A stretch of 64,000 bases of DNA, taken from positions 1,067,392 to 1,131,391 of the forward strand of contig CAJNOI010000010.1 of NCBI GenBank assembly GCA_905250115.1, written 5' to 3'. Source of the stretch: Adineta steineri (taxonomy: Eukaryota > Rotifera > Eurotatoria > Adinetida > Adinetidae). Shown here piece by piece: positions 35,860-47,242 of the stretch. Made by a program: the position numbers and the translations under genes. Position 1 is the stretch's first letter. Each line of letters opens with the position of its first letter. Under the pieces are notes generated by a model, which worked only from the letters and a program-made list of their open reading frames with translations, was not told where the DNA came from and did not search any database.

Positions 35860-37693
35860 ACGGTTAGCTGGTTCGATGGGTCCACGATTTAAATCGCTAA
35901 AATTTTAAGATAGATTATTAAGAACGATAACAAAGATATTCAACAAACCAAACATAAGAACTTGTATTTGATAAATGTACGAGCATAATTAGTAGAATTT
36001 AGTCGATTAATACCATAAAATTTACTCTAGATAGAGAGGAAAAGTTTTTTAATTGATAGAGAAACAATGTGTGATTCGGGCGAACAAAAGTATTGAAAGA
36101 AAGAGAAGGACGAACGGTCATTCAACGAACGATCTAGTCCTTTGTCTTGTATATGAACGACCGGTCTTTGTCTGTTCCCGGCGAACGAACTACCAATCAG
36201 ATAAGAGAATGAAAGCCTTTGTGTTACTGATGTCGCCACAATCAATGGAATTTATTAGATCTTTGTCTTCCGACTCGTCTTTGTGCTAAATCAAGAAAAT
36301 GATAATTTGTCTATAACAAAAAAAATAAGAGTCAATATTTCTGTGCATAAAGAATATTATAGTTTTCCTTTGAGTGCTAATTGCAATTATAATATAATTG
36401 AGTTTGATATTCTAATGAATTATTCTATTGATAGAAAATTCAAAGATATAGATAATGAAAATAAAAGAATTGAAAAAATGATAATACGAAGTGTGACCAT
36501 ATATCAAAAAGCTCATATCACTTGTAAACTAAGAAAATATCTTTCAGAGGTTATTTCGAAGCATTAGAATAATGAATAACAATAAAATTTCTCCTAATAA
36601 ATTCTTGTCACTTTTTGAAATCGTTGATAGTATTCATTAGAACACCACTACTTTCATAAACTATTTTATGAAGTGAATCTCATATTCATACAAATGACAA
36701 TTTCATATCTAAAAGACAAAATGAAGTATACTATATGACTAATGAATAAATTTCAAAATATTGAAGTATTGTTGCTCGTATTATTATTTGCTTTCATATA
36801 TTTGTATCATTACAATTAGCTACATATAAATTTTTAATTTTAAAAATAATTATCATCTCAGTATTGGATATATTAACATTCATGGTAATGATACGAAAAG
36901 TGTATTACTTAGTCTTATATCTAATTATATATTACATAAGGATATATTCTCAGCATTCAAATCGAAATTAATCTATTCATCTAAGATTGAATGATTGCAG
37001 AACATTTACTGTATAGTATTCTTCGGCGAGCAAAGAATTTCTTTAGATATTTGCAATGACTTAGTTTATATTATTTTAATTGAAAAAAAAGCAATCTTAA
37101 ATTTATCGAGTATAGTCATATTGGCATTGTATTTTTAACGTTTTTTTAAACTACGCTTGTATTTTTCGATAAAATATAATTGCGGCGAAGTATAGTCTGA
37201 AGAAAAATATTGCTGTTGGTTAGTTTGAACTAGGATTCCACATGCTAGTAAGGTTGGTGCTCAGCTGTTGTAAAATAAACCAAGAATTATAGTCAGGTAA
37301 TATCTTCATTTTTGTCAATATCTATCAAGACATAGATCCTATTATATTTCAAAAGATACATATGCAAAAAGAAAAGTTTTCGATGTACTTACGTCGCTGG
37401 ACTAAAGTTTTATAGAATATCATCATACGATTTGAATACTTTCGTTTCATCACATTCAGATAACCATAATTCAATGTTAATTAGATTTTCTCTAATCAAC
37501 ATTCTTGTTTTATCTATCACCGTCTACCAGCGACACTGTTCGTTTGACAATTGTATACGTGCATTTTACTATATTTTAAGTGAATTATGGATATTAAACT
37601 TGTCTTATTATAGATAAAGAATGATATACCTTTATATATTTTGCTTAATATTGTTTACTATAGATTAAATTTGAGATTTATTGCTTAGTAAAA
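35860..37693. other. Divergent intergenic region
   Basis: It lies between the start of the SAP-motif gene (minus) and GTF2H2 (plus), so it holds both promoters. Possible 5' exon sequence of the SAP gene lies at 35962-36018. The frame at 36283-36567 has no ATG-supported similarity. Nothing else was recognised. Confidence 0.6.
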
Positions 37694-39246
37694 ATGGATG
37701 ATAATGATGATCAATATCGTTGGGAATCCGGCTATGAGCGAACTTGGTAAATTAAATTATTTAATAAATTGTCAAAAGAAAAAAAATGAATTTTAATTTA
37801 ATTTAGGGAAGTTATTCAAGAAGATGAAAGTGGATCAATTAGAGCTACAGTTAATGCTATTAACCAAAAAAATCGACGTAAAGAATTGGCACAATTACCA
37901 AATGTTCGCCTTGGCATGGTTAGACTTTAGTTTTTCCAATCTATAAAAATCGAAATTTTTATTTTATTTGATTTAGATGCGTCATCTCTATGTAGTTCTC
38001 GATTTATCCGATGCAATGAAAGATCAAGATCTGCGACCAAATCGACTTTTTTGTTCTATTGAAGTTCGTTATCAAACTTTTAAATCTTTTTCTTTATTTA
38101 AAAAGTTTTATTTTCATTTAGCTTTTAAAAGAATTTATATTTCTCTATTTCGACTCAAATCCAATATCTCAAATAGGTATAATTATTACACGAAAAAAAC
38201 GTGTCGAAAAAATCAGTGAATTAGCTGGTAATCCACGTTCACATGTTGCTTTACTCGAACAATTAAAATATCAAGAATGTGAAGGCGAAGCTTCAATTCA
38301 AAATGCACTTGATATGGGATTACAAACATTAAAGTACAAAAATTCAATTAAAACCATAAATATTTAACATAACTTTCATACTATTTATTAGACATATGCC
38401 AAAATATTCTAGTCGTGAAATGCTTTTCGTTCTTGGATGTTTAACGACATGTGATCCAGGAAATATTTTACAAACAATTAAAGTATATAACAAAAATACT
38501 ATTTAAAAGTTTAAACAAATAATCATTGATTTAGACATGTAAAGAAAATGAAATTCGTTGTTCGGTGATTAGTCTCTCAGCTGAAGTTCGTATTTTTCGA
38601 AAACTATGTATTGATACTAAAGGTAAATAAATATTTTTGTTTATTCAAAATCAATAATTTTTTTTTTCATTTAGGTTTATTTCATGTTATCACGGATTCA
38701 ACACATTTTCAAGAATTATTACAAATACATTCTCGACCATTACCAGCATTAGATAAATTTGAATCTTCACTTGTACGTATGGGTTTTCCAAAATATCGTA
38801 CATATACAACATCGAATGCTAATATATCATCAACAACAACAAGTAGTACAAAACATGAAAAAGCATCAATGTGTATGTGTCATCTTGAACAACGTGGTGG
38901 AACAAATGGTTTTTCAATTGGTGGTTATTTTTGTCCAACATGTGAGAGTAAATATTGTGAATTACCAACAGAATGTAGTGTATGTCATTTAACACTCGTA
39001 TCAGCACCGCATTTAGCACGATCTTATCATTTTTTATTTCCAATTGAACAATTTATTGAAGCGTCAATGGATAAATCAGAAAGTAATAAATGTTTTGGTT
39101 GTCAACATATATTTGATGAACAAAAACATAAAAATATCTTTCAATGTACGAATTGTAAAAATTTCTTTTGTTTCGAATGTGATCTTTTTATACATGGAAC
39201 TATATTTACATGTCCCGGTTGTATACGTTATGGACAATTAAAATGA
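37694..39246 (+). CDS. GTF2H2: TFIIH subunit p44 (SSL1)
   Basis: Seven exons: 37694-37746, 37807-37918, 37977-38063, 38122-38333, 38392-38482, 38535-38622, 38675-39246, giving 404 codons, near the human 395. p44 is a core TFIIH subunit that stimulates the XPD helicase in transcription initiation and nucleotide excision repair, in the nucleus. Visible are the conserved start WEVIQEDESGSIRATV, the vWA-like domain (MRHLYVVLDLSDAM through SLSAEVRIF), and the C-terminal zinc fingers: FCPTCESKYCELPTECSVC, HLARSYHFLFP and the RING-like CFGCQ...CTNC...CFEC...CPGC. Two introns have GTT-type donors (GTTAGA, GTTCGT), and the frame requires them. DECR2 follows 49 bp after the stop. Confidence 0.97.
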
Positions 39247-39286
39247 AATGAAATAAAAAAAAACTTCAGATAATAAATAAATACAT

Positions 39287-39295
39287 TTTTTCTAG
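39287..39295 (+). promoter_or_regulatory. Splice acceptor abutting the DECR2 start, 49-bp intergenic gap
   Basis: TTTTTCTAG ends at the base before the ATG. With only 49 bp between the GTF2H2 stop and this ATG, there is little room for an independent promoter, which suggests a two-gene transcript resolved by trans-splicing. Confidence 0.6.
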
Positions 39296-40332
39296 ATGTT
39301 TTCTAGACCATTATTTAATCTATCGAAAAAGATTTTATTACAACGAGGAATGTCTATTGAATCACCATATAAAGCAAATATTTTAGAGAAACAAGTTGCA
39401 CTTGTAACAGGTGGTTCAAGTGGTATTGGTTTAGAAATTTGTCGTCAGTTAGGCAAACATGGTTGTAGTGTTGTGATGATGGGACGACGATTAGAAGTGC
39501 TTAAATCAGCAGAAAAGATGTTAGTTGATGAAGGAATAAAAGCATCTAGTGTTCAAGGTGATGTTCGAAATCCTGAAGATGGTATACGAGCTGTAAAATC
39601 AACCGTTGAAAAATATGGTCAATTAGATGTTTTAATCAATGGAGCAGCTGGAAAGTGAGATGAATTGATTGAAATTTGTTTCTAAAAATCAAATTTTCTA
39701 GTTTTTTATGTGCAGCAGAAAATCTTTCACCAAAAGGTTTTAAAACTGTTCTTGATATTGATACACAAGGTACATTTAATATGTGTCATGCAGCATTTTC
39801 TGAAGTAGATTATTATTTATTTTACTTTATATATATTCTTAAACTTTTTTAGCTTCGTAAAAGTTCAAATGCGAATATTATTAATATAAGTACAACTTAT
39901 CAATATTCTGCTCAATGGTATCAAGTGCATGTTTGTGCAGCAAAAGCAGCTGTTGATGCATTAACTCGATCATTTGCTCTTGAATGGGGTGAATATGGTA
40001 TTCGTGTTAATGGTATTGCACCAGGTCCTATTGCAGATACAGCTGGTTTTTCAAAATTAGGAGGTTCATTAATTGATTTGAATAGTTCCGATAATCCTTT
40101 ATTGGAAGCAATTCCTATAAAACGTCTTGGAACAAAATGGGATATAGCTATGTCTGTTTTATATCTTTGTTCAACAGCTGGACAAAATATATCGGGAAGT
40201 ATAATAATAAATGATGGTGCGAATTGGCTTTATAAACCTCAAATAATTGATCGTGATACTGTTCAAAGTTTTTCTCGTTCGATCGAAAAGAAAAGTCGTC
40301 AAGAAGGAATTGCAACAACTTCGAAATTATAA
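39296..40332 (+). CDS. DECR2: Peroxisomal 2,4-dienoyl-CoA reductase
   Basis: Three exons, 39296-39654, 39702-39804 and 39853-40332, 313 codons. This short-chain dehydrogenase/reductase reduces 2,4-dienoyl-CoA with NADPH so that polyunsaturated fatty acids can be beta-oxidised. The nucleotide-binding motif is VTGGSSGIGLE; NGAAGNF and ENLSPKGFKTVLDID are DECR2 hallmarks. The usual YxxxK is replaced by the family form VHVCAAKAAVDALTR, as expected for dienoyl-CoA reductases, and APGPI follows. The protein ends TSKL, a peroxisomal PTS1 signal. It has about 20 more residues at the N-terminus than typical DECR2; a second methionine (MSIESPY) may be the real start. Confidence 0.95.
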
Positions 40333-40606
40333 TTTCTTTGTTTTAATATTTAATTTTTATTCTTTTATATAAGCAAACAAAAAAAAATAAAGAGAAATAC
40401 AACGTTTAAGATACAATCACCAGATATATTTCGAATGAAAAAGATGAGAAGAAAAGAAAAAACGGAATGAGAAAAAGAAAACAACGAAAAAGAAGAAGAA
40501 GAAGATATGAATAAATAAATAAATATATACCGACTAGTTAAACAACACAAACAAGAGCTAGAGGAAGAAAAATGCTTGTCGTCAAATGTGAATAGAAAAA
40601 AGAAAA

Positions 40607-43600
40607 TTAAATATCGGGTACAGATGAATGAAAATATGGTTGAGAATCTTTGACAAGTAAGGTATAACATACATCACATACACGAGATGGGCGATTATTT
40701 GGACCACTATAAACAGTTTTATTAGTACAATCTTTACACAGGACTTTACCTATTAATAAAAAAAAGAAAATTTTTTTTTGTCTTAAATCAACTTACCACA
40801 ATGACCTATTGAAAAACAGAAGAAAAAAAAAGTTTTGTTTAGTGATGATCGAGAAAAAGTGAACTACTTACGACAATGATGTTTCCTCCAAGTAACAGTA
40901 AATTGTGAATGACAACGTTGACAATCAGGATAATCTTCTTCAGGTTGCCAACGTAACTGATTTCCGGAATTTCGGATTTCTTCTAATTGCATCTTTTGAA
41001 AAGAAAAAATATTAATTTCAATAAGACAAATGATCAAAACAAAAAACTAAGTTATCTCTAACTTACTAACATACTTGAAGCGATTGAGAAAGTTTAACAA
41101 AATCATGCTGAACTAATTCACTATTTTCTAAATCAATTTTTAATTTTTGAATTTGTACACGCAATGTAGCATTATCTTCATCAACATGAGCCTAAAAAGT
41201 ATGATAATACTCAACTTGTATGAATAAATCTATTATGGTTTACCTTTGCATCAGTAATTTGTTCAAGTTTTTCTTTTAATTGATTTGTAAATGAATTTGC
41301 AACAGTTTTTGTTGTTTTTAATTCATTCGCACGTTCATCTAATTGTTTTTCAAGATCTTTTTTTAAACTCATCACACGTTCATATTCAGTTTGTAAACTT
41401 TGTAAAACAACTAGAAAAAAATAGTTTTTTTTATCGAAAATAAAATTTCAATATTTATTACTAATTTCATCTTTAGCTGAATTTAAATCTCTATTAAGTA
41501 ATTGTTCAATTTGTTCACGTTCATTTATATCAGCTTTATGATTAAGTTGTAATTGTTGAATATCATTTTTTAATTTTTCTTTCATTTTTAATTGTTGAAT
41601 TATTTGTTCACGTAATTTAACGATTAAACCCCAAGCTTCCTTAAAAATATAAATAAATCAGCTTTTTTTGAAAAATTGTATATATAAATATTTACTTCAT
41701 GGGTTGTTGGTGATTGTGATGAATAGGTTAATAATTTCACTGTTTCATTATCATTTGTTATTGTAACAAGTGATGCATTTTCCATTTCTAATCGTTGAAT
41801 ATATAAATGTAATAATTCACGTTCTTTAACAAGTTTTTTTATATTATTAACTTGTTCAGCAAATAAATTATCATAATGAGATTTCATATCACGAAAATCT
41901 GCTTCATTTTTTTCTGTTTTTGTTTTTAAATTTGTTAACTAAATATATATATATTAAAAAAATCAATCAATGATCTATTTAAAAAAAAATTTTCAATGAG
42001 CGGCTATGATAAAATATATAGCAGCTATATCGATAGTATATTCTCACCCTTAATAACATATATTATTTTTTAATGTCTAGAATGAGTCTCGAAATGTTAA
42101 CTGAAATATTTTATATTATTTACTTGTTCAATAATTGTATTTGTATCTGATAATTGTTTTTCAAGTTGAATACGTATTTGTTGTTCTTTTTCTTGTTCAG
42201 CTTTGGCTAATGATATATCGAACAATAATTTGACATTTTCATCTTGTTTTTGAGTATTTAATAAACGTAATTTATTATTTTCATCATGTTGTTGTGAACA
42301 TTTATCGCAAAATTTTTGAGATAAATCCATTATTTGACTTATCTAAATTATGAAATACTCGTTAAGATTAACATTTTGTTTTTCTTTTATTTACTTTTCG
42401 CCCGTGTGCATTGCTCATCTTTTGACTTTTTTTTTCTATTTATTATATCTAGGATTTATCTTTTCGTTCTGTACTCGTGAGGAAGGAAGCAAAAAAGATA
42501 TATGAATAACGATGGAGGCAATCGAACTATCATCATGGCAAAAGAAAGACTAACGCGTTTGTCTTTTTCTTTTTATTGGAGAAAAACAAACCTGTGCGAG
42601 CAACTCGTTCCAATCGGCTTCTGTTTTATGATAACGTGCGGCATGTAATTTAGTATCATCATCATTATTAGTTGCTTTTGAATCTTGTGAAGATTCTTCT
42701 AATTGAGAATCATCAACTGTTGAAGAATTAGTCGTAGATTGTTGTGTTTGCAATGAGTCAGTTGCATTTTCTTTTGGTGGAATAATTTCTAAATAAGAAA
42801 AAATAAAAAAATTTATATAAAAAAAAAGATTTTTACCTGTTAAAAGTTTATGTTGATCAGATGTTAATATTGTTAATAAACGACGCATTTGTTCCAATTG
42901 TTTTTTTTCAAATGCAACAAAATGTTCATGTGTACGACCATAAATTTGTATATATTTATCTCGTTCATTATTTAAATATTTTTGAGCTAATTTATCTATG
43001 AAAAAAGTGTTCTTTTTTATGAATTGAATAAGAAAATTATCTATGTAGTACTTTCAGTCAATTGTGTTGTTAATTCTTCAACTTGATCTTTTAATCTTGA
43101 ACAATATGCATTAAGACGAACAATTGCTAATTCATACCGTGATGATGCTGATACTGATGTATCATCAGATGAATTTGTTTCTGTTGTTGTTACTGAATCA
43201 GTTGATTTGTCGGAAATATCTTTCTATAAAAATATAACAGATAAAATAATTCATAAAAAGATGATAACTCTACGAATGTATTAACAGATAAAATAAGATA
43301 CATAAAAGATAAGAAATTTTCTATTGTTATAACAAAGTTCACGGAATATATCGTACTATATTATTTTTTCGGCTATTAGCTCTATTTCAAGGTCGTCAGC
43401 AGCTGTTTATTTTTCTCAGTCATATTTCTCAAGTATCAGACTATCAACATAGGTAGTCGGTTTTTTTTCAATGCCATTCATTTTTTAAATTACATATTAT
43501 ACGAAAGACAAAAATAATTATGGCTGATCGTCGTTCGAATCAGCATGTTGAACAATTTCATTGGCATCTATGGTTATTATTTGCTATTGAAAATTGGATA

Positions 43601-45500
43601 CTTGATTTTGGTCGTCCAATAGCTATGCTAATATTTCCACTTGAATGGTTTCCATTAAATTTACCAAGTGTTGGTGATTATTTTCATATGATATATAATA
43701 TAATAACACCATTTATTTTGCAAAGTTTAATATTGAAAAGTCCAAGAAAAGTTAATCAAAGTTTATTTACAGTATTAATGACTGTATTTGTTATGGGTGC
43801 AAGTATACATTTAGTTGGAGATTCAATTAATCATCGTTTAGTACTTAATGGTTATCAATTACATTTAAGTGTAAGAGAAAATCCAATGATGAAAAAACTT
43901 GATCCACCAAGTTTAATTGATTCATTTGAATTACTCTATTTTTATGATGAAGAACTAGGTCATTATATGTGGTATGTAGAGCAGTCTAATGTTTTTTTAA
44001 TTCCATCTTTTTTCTTCCTTGTGTACTTTTAGGTATCTACCATATTTTCTATGCTTTCTACTATTTTTTAATAGTACATTTGTTTCAGTACAATCAAAAA
44101 CAACTCATGCTAAAGGATTTTGGCCATTAGCTTTATTAAATTCAACCTATTATTGGTATTTAGTTACTGAAGGACAAATAACACCATTATTTATAACAAC
44201 AACACTTCTTATGACAATCATGTGGTTATATCAACGTTTTGTTAATGGAAATCGTTTGGATATAAACGGACGATTTCTTCTTTATACATTTCATATGACA
44301 ATTATCTTAGTTGCTGTTTGGACAAGTTTCTTTTGGACTGATGAAGTTTTACGAACGAAATATGCATCAAGTTTAATTTATGTACCAGAACCATGGTCGG
44401 TTTATTCATTATATGGAAAAAGATTTTTTTAAAGATAAAATTAGATTTTTCTTTATTGGAATATGAAAGTTTTAAAATAAATAAGAAATAAGAAGTTTAA
44501 TACTTACTGAAATTTGTTCATTGTCTTGTTCATAAGATGATAAGGAAATTTTAACTTCACGTGGCTAAAATCATACAGAAGATTAAATTTATTATAAAAG
44601 CTCAGGATTCTAAACTGATAAACATTCAGCTGTATTTTAAATACAGTGATAGAAAGAATAAGAACTAATCTCACTTAAAATTCGATCAATAGGGAAACGT
44701 CTTAAGATTATTTAATTAAGAAAAAAATGGAAACTTACTAATGCTTCAAGTTCCAGAATTTTTTCTTTAGCTTCTTTTAATTGATTTTTAAGTTGATTAA
44801 TTTCTGCTTCAAGTGGAATAATAACTGATTTAAGCATTAATGTACTTTCTTGTGCTTTTCTCATATCTTCTTCAAGATTTTCATTTTCTTGTGCTAATGC
44901 CGATTGATTTGATGATAATTTATCACGTAACGATCGTGATATTGTTGCTATTACACTATCTCTGTTAAATTATATGAATTCAATATAATTTTTTTTCATG
45001 AAAAGAAAAAAACATTACTTGTCATCGACAACTTTAGATTTTAATTCATAATTTTCTTGTTGAAGTAATTCAAATTTACGTTTTAATATATTTAATTCAT
45101 TTTCATATTTTCCTCGTGCATCATCAACACGATCACGAATAGTTTCTAAAATACAATAACAAAAATATAATTATTTTGACAAAAACAAAATTTAATTTAA
45201 TAACCTTCCATTAGAATATTAATTGTTGCAAGCTCTTGTTGATGTCTCTGTCTAAGATCTGCTATTTCAGCTATTTTAGTTGAATCAGCAAAATCTACAA
45301 CAGCTGTTAAATTACTTAATTGCGTTTGTAATGATTGTAATTCATTTGAAAATTTAATATTATCACTTTGCAATGTCGAGATATAATCTTTAATATTATC
45401 TGGTAGTTGAGAAAAATCTTTTTTTTAATAAAAAAAAAATTCTAATATCAATATTTATAGAAGAATATAAAAACTTTTTATTACCCATTGTTTCCGTCAT
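40607..45500 (-). CDS. RABEP1: Rabaptin-like Rab effector with C-terminal FYVE finger
   Basis: Sixteen exons: 45485-45500, 45205-45417, 45019-45145, 44739-44961, 44508-44564, 43052-43223, 42837-42995, 42592-42788, 42124-42342, 41696-41938, 41462-41639, 41244-41410, 41075-41191, 40872-40992, 40797-40805, 40607-40749; 786 codons. Nearly all of it is coiled coil. The block [21 protein letters not shown] near residue 665-685 is the Rabaptin-5 C-terminal Rab5-binding signature. It ends in a FYVE finger with CQRC, WRKHHCRHCG, CKDC and RVCDVC, which binds PI3P on early endosomes. Rabaptin partners Rabex-5 and Rab5 in endosome fusion. Vertebrate Rabaptin-5 lacks the finger. CLN6 lies in the fifth intron on the other strand, and the HGS-like gene ends 119 bp upstream. 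ATAGCA precedes the ATG, a possible trans-splice acceptor. Confidence 0.9.
43520..44432 (+). CDS. CLN6: CLN6 endoplasmic-reticulum membrane protein
   Basis: Two exons, 43520-43971 and 44033-44432, 283 codons against 311 in human. CLN6 is a multi-pass ER protein that with CLN8 loads lysosomal enzymes for export; human loss causes neuronal ceroid lipofuscinosis. Highly conserved blocks are [73 protein letters not shown] and YVPEPW. Several hydrophobic helices alternate with short loops. The 61-bp intron removes a stretch that would otherwise end the frame soon after MWYVEQ. The gene lies entirely inside the fifth intron of the Rabaptin-like gene, in opposite orientation. Confidence 0.97.
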
Positions 45501-45619
45501 TGCTATTATTTATTACAGAACAGAAATAAGTATAACAAACTGACCCGATCGATTATTATTATTTTTTTTCTTTCTAACCAACAAGATGAGTAAGTTGAGA
45601 AAAGAAAAAAAAGATGTCA

Positions 45620-47242
45620 CTATGAACCAAATTGTACTTGTTTGATTAATTTTTGTTGTTTTAATCGTTCATTCATTTGATATTCTTCTTGAAGTAAATG
45701 TTGAAAATAATTTTCTTGATAATTAGCAATTTGTGTATGTTTATATTGTCGTAAATCAGCAACTTTTTGAATCATTAATAAACGACGTTGTTGATCAAAA
45801 TGATTCTGTTCTTGACGTTTTTTTTCATGATGTTCATAACGAAGCATATTCAACGCTTCACTATTAATAGATTATATAATAAAAAATAATAAATTTTTAT
45901 TTTCATTTTACCGAGCATCACGTAATTCAGTTAATTTTTCTTGAAGTGTTTCATAATGTTGACGTTGATGATCTAGATCATATTTTAATTGTTCAAGATC
46001 ATTTGCGCATGTTTGGAGTAATATAAAGGCAGAGAGTAATGCAGTATCACTAATAACATCACGATTACGTTGATCTAGAAAGATTGAATTATTATAAAGT
46101 AAGTAGCACTTGAATAAAGTGGGTGATTGAGAAGAAGAAAATTATAAATAAATAAGAAATATTATTTTAAGGGTTCAGTGGAAGATCTAGGACTTTGGAA
46201 GGGAGAGGGATGGGGATAGGCGATTTTTCAGTAGGAAGAGGCGATACCTGGAGAGGAGAGGGGCAATTTTGGCTAAAAACTATTTTTTGAGTCCAATCGA
46301 AGTAGTATGAACCTATTATTTCTGTAAAAAATCGAAAAAATTTTCTGAAGGGGGAGATCGTCTCCCTAAATTTGCCACTGTAAGAGTTTTCACATATAAC
46401 TAGTATTGATCATTCTTTTTGACTTTAAAATTCTGTTCTAAGATATTTTTAATTAGTTATAAAATTTTTATTTATCCTTCGTATTTGATATGAACAAGCG
46501 AACTAAACTTCCGTCAACAAGATCACCAGAGGATATAATCATTGAAAGCAATAATTATTAAAATTAGTCTAATAAGCTTTATCTCTTCCTTTTTTATTAT
46601 TATATAAATGCAAGTACAGTTCCTTGTCGGATTTCCACTAGAATTATCCTGTTGAATTTCATTGGATATATTCAAATGAATGAATAGAAAAAAAGAGTTT
46701 GATATATCTATCATGTGTAATCAATTAAATACGTGATATGATTTGGGATATTAATTTTTCATTACATTAGTTTGATATTATCTCAATCATTTCAACTTAC
46801 AATTGCTTTTTGCTCTATTCATAAATCTTTCAATTGCTTCTCCCGTTTTTTCTAACAAATCTTCTCTATTATTATTCGGTTTATTTTCAATTTGAATATC
46901 TGTATCATCGTCATCTAATTTTCTTTTTTGTTTCATTTTTTCATCCGCATCATGTTGTGATAAGGATATAGCTAATGCTAATTGATAATCATCATCATCG
47001 ATATAACTTTCTTGTTTTTTCGATTGAGAATATTGAAATAAGTTTTTTATACATGTCGTACATATTCTTTTTATTTTTGGAAATTTTTCAATTAACAGTT
47101 TATAATCATCAGATATTTGTAATTCTGTCCAACATTGATTACAATGTTTTTTTGAACAATAGAAACATTTTTTAAATGTTTCTAAAAATTTTTCTCGAAT
47201 ATGACAACGTATACAAATATTATCTTGAGTATTTGTTGTCAT
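45620..47242 (-). CDS. HGS: HGS/Hrs-like ESCRT-0 protein without VHS domain
   Basis: Three exons, 46801-47242, 45912-46074 and 45620-45860, 281 codons versus about 780 in human Hrs. A FYVE-position zinc finger comes first (residues 10-64: CIRC, CFYCSKKHCNQC, RICTTC), then a ubiquitin-interacting motif DDYQLALAISLSQ (about 84-96), then EKTGEAIERFMNRAKSN and a coiled-coil block (ETLQEKLTELRDAREALNML) that match the Hrs core binding STAM. The N-terminal VHS domain and the proline/glutamine-rich clathrin-binding tail are absent. The finger lacks the RRKHHCR pocket that binds PI3P. Hrs sorts ubiquitinated cargo into multivesicular bodies. The Rabaptin-like gene starts 119 bp downstream on the same strand. 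An upstream VHS exon was looked for and not seen. Confidence 0.82.
46168..46388. mobile_element. hAT-type miniature element with 8-bp target duplication
   Basis: The element at 46176-46380 (205 bp) starts CAGTGGAAGATCTAGG and ends CCTAAATTTGCCACTG, the end form CAGTGG...CCACTG common in hAT miniature elements. The flanking 8-mers TAAGGGTT (left) and TAAGAGTT (right) differ at one base, consistent with an old hAT target duplication. It lies in the first intron of the HGS-like gene and encodes nothing. Confidence 0.75.

Noticed and set aside
36283..36567. Plus-strand frame of 94 codons
   Set aside because: It lies in the divergent promoter region and has neither an ATG start nor recognisable similarity.
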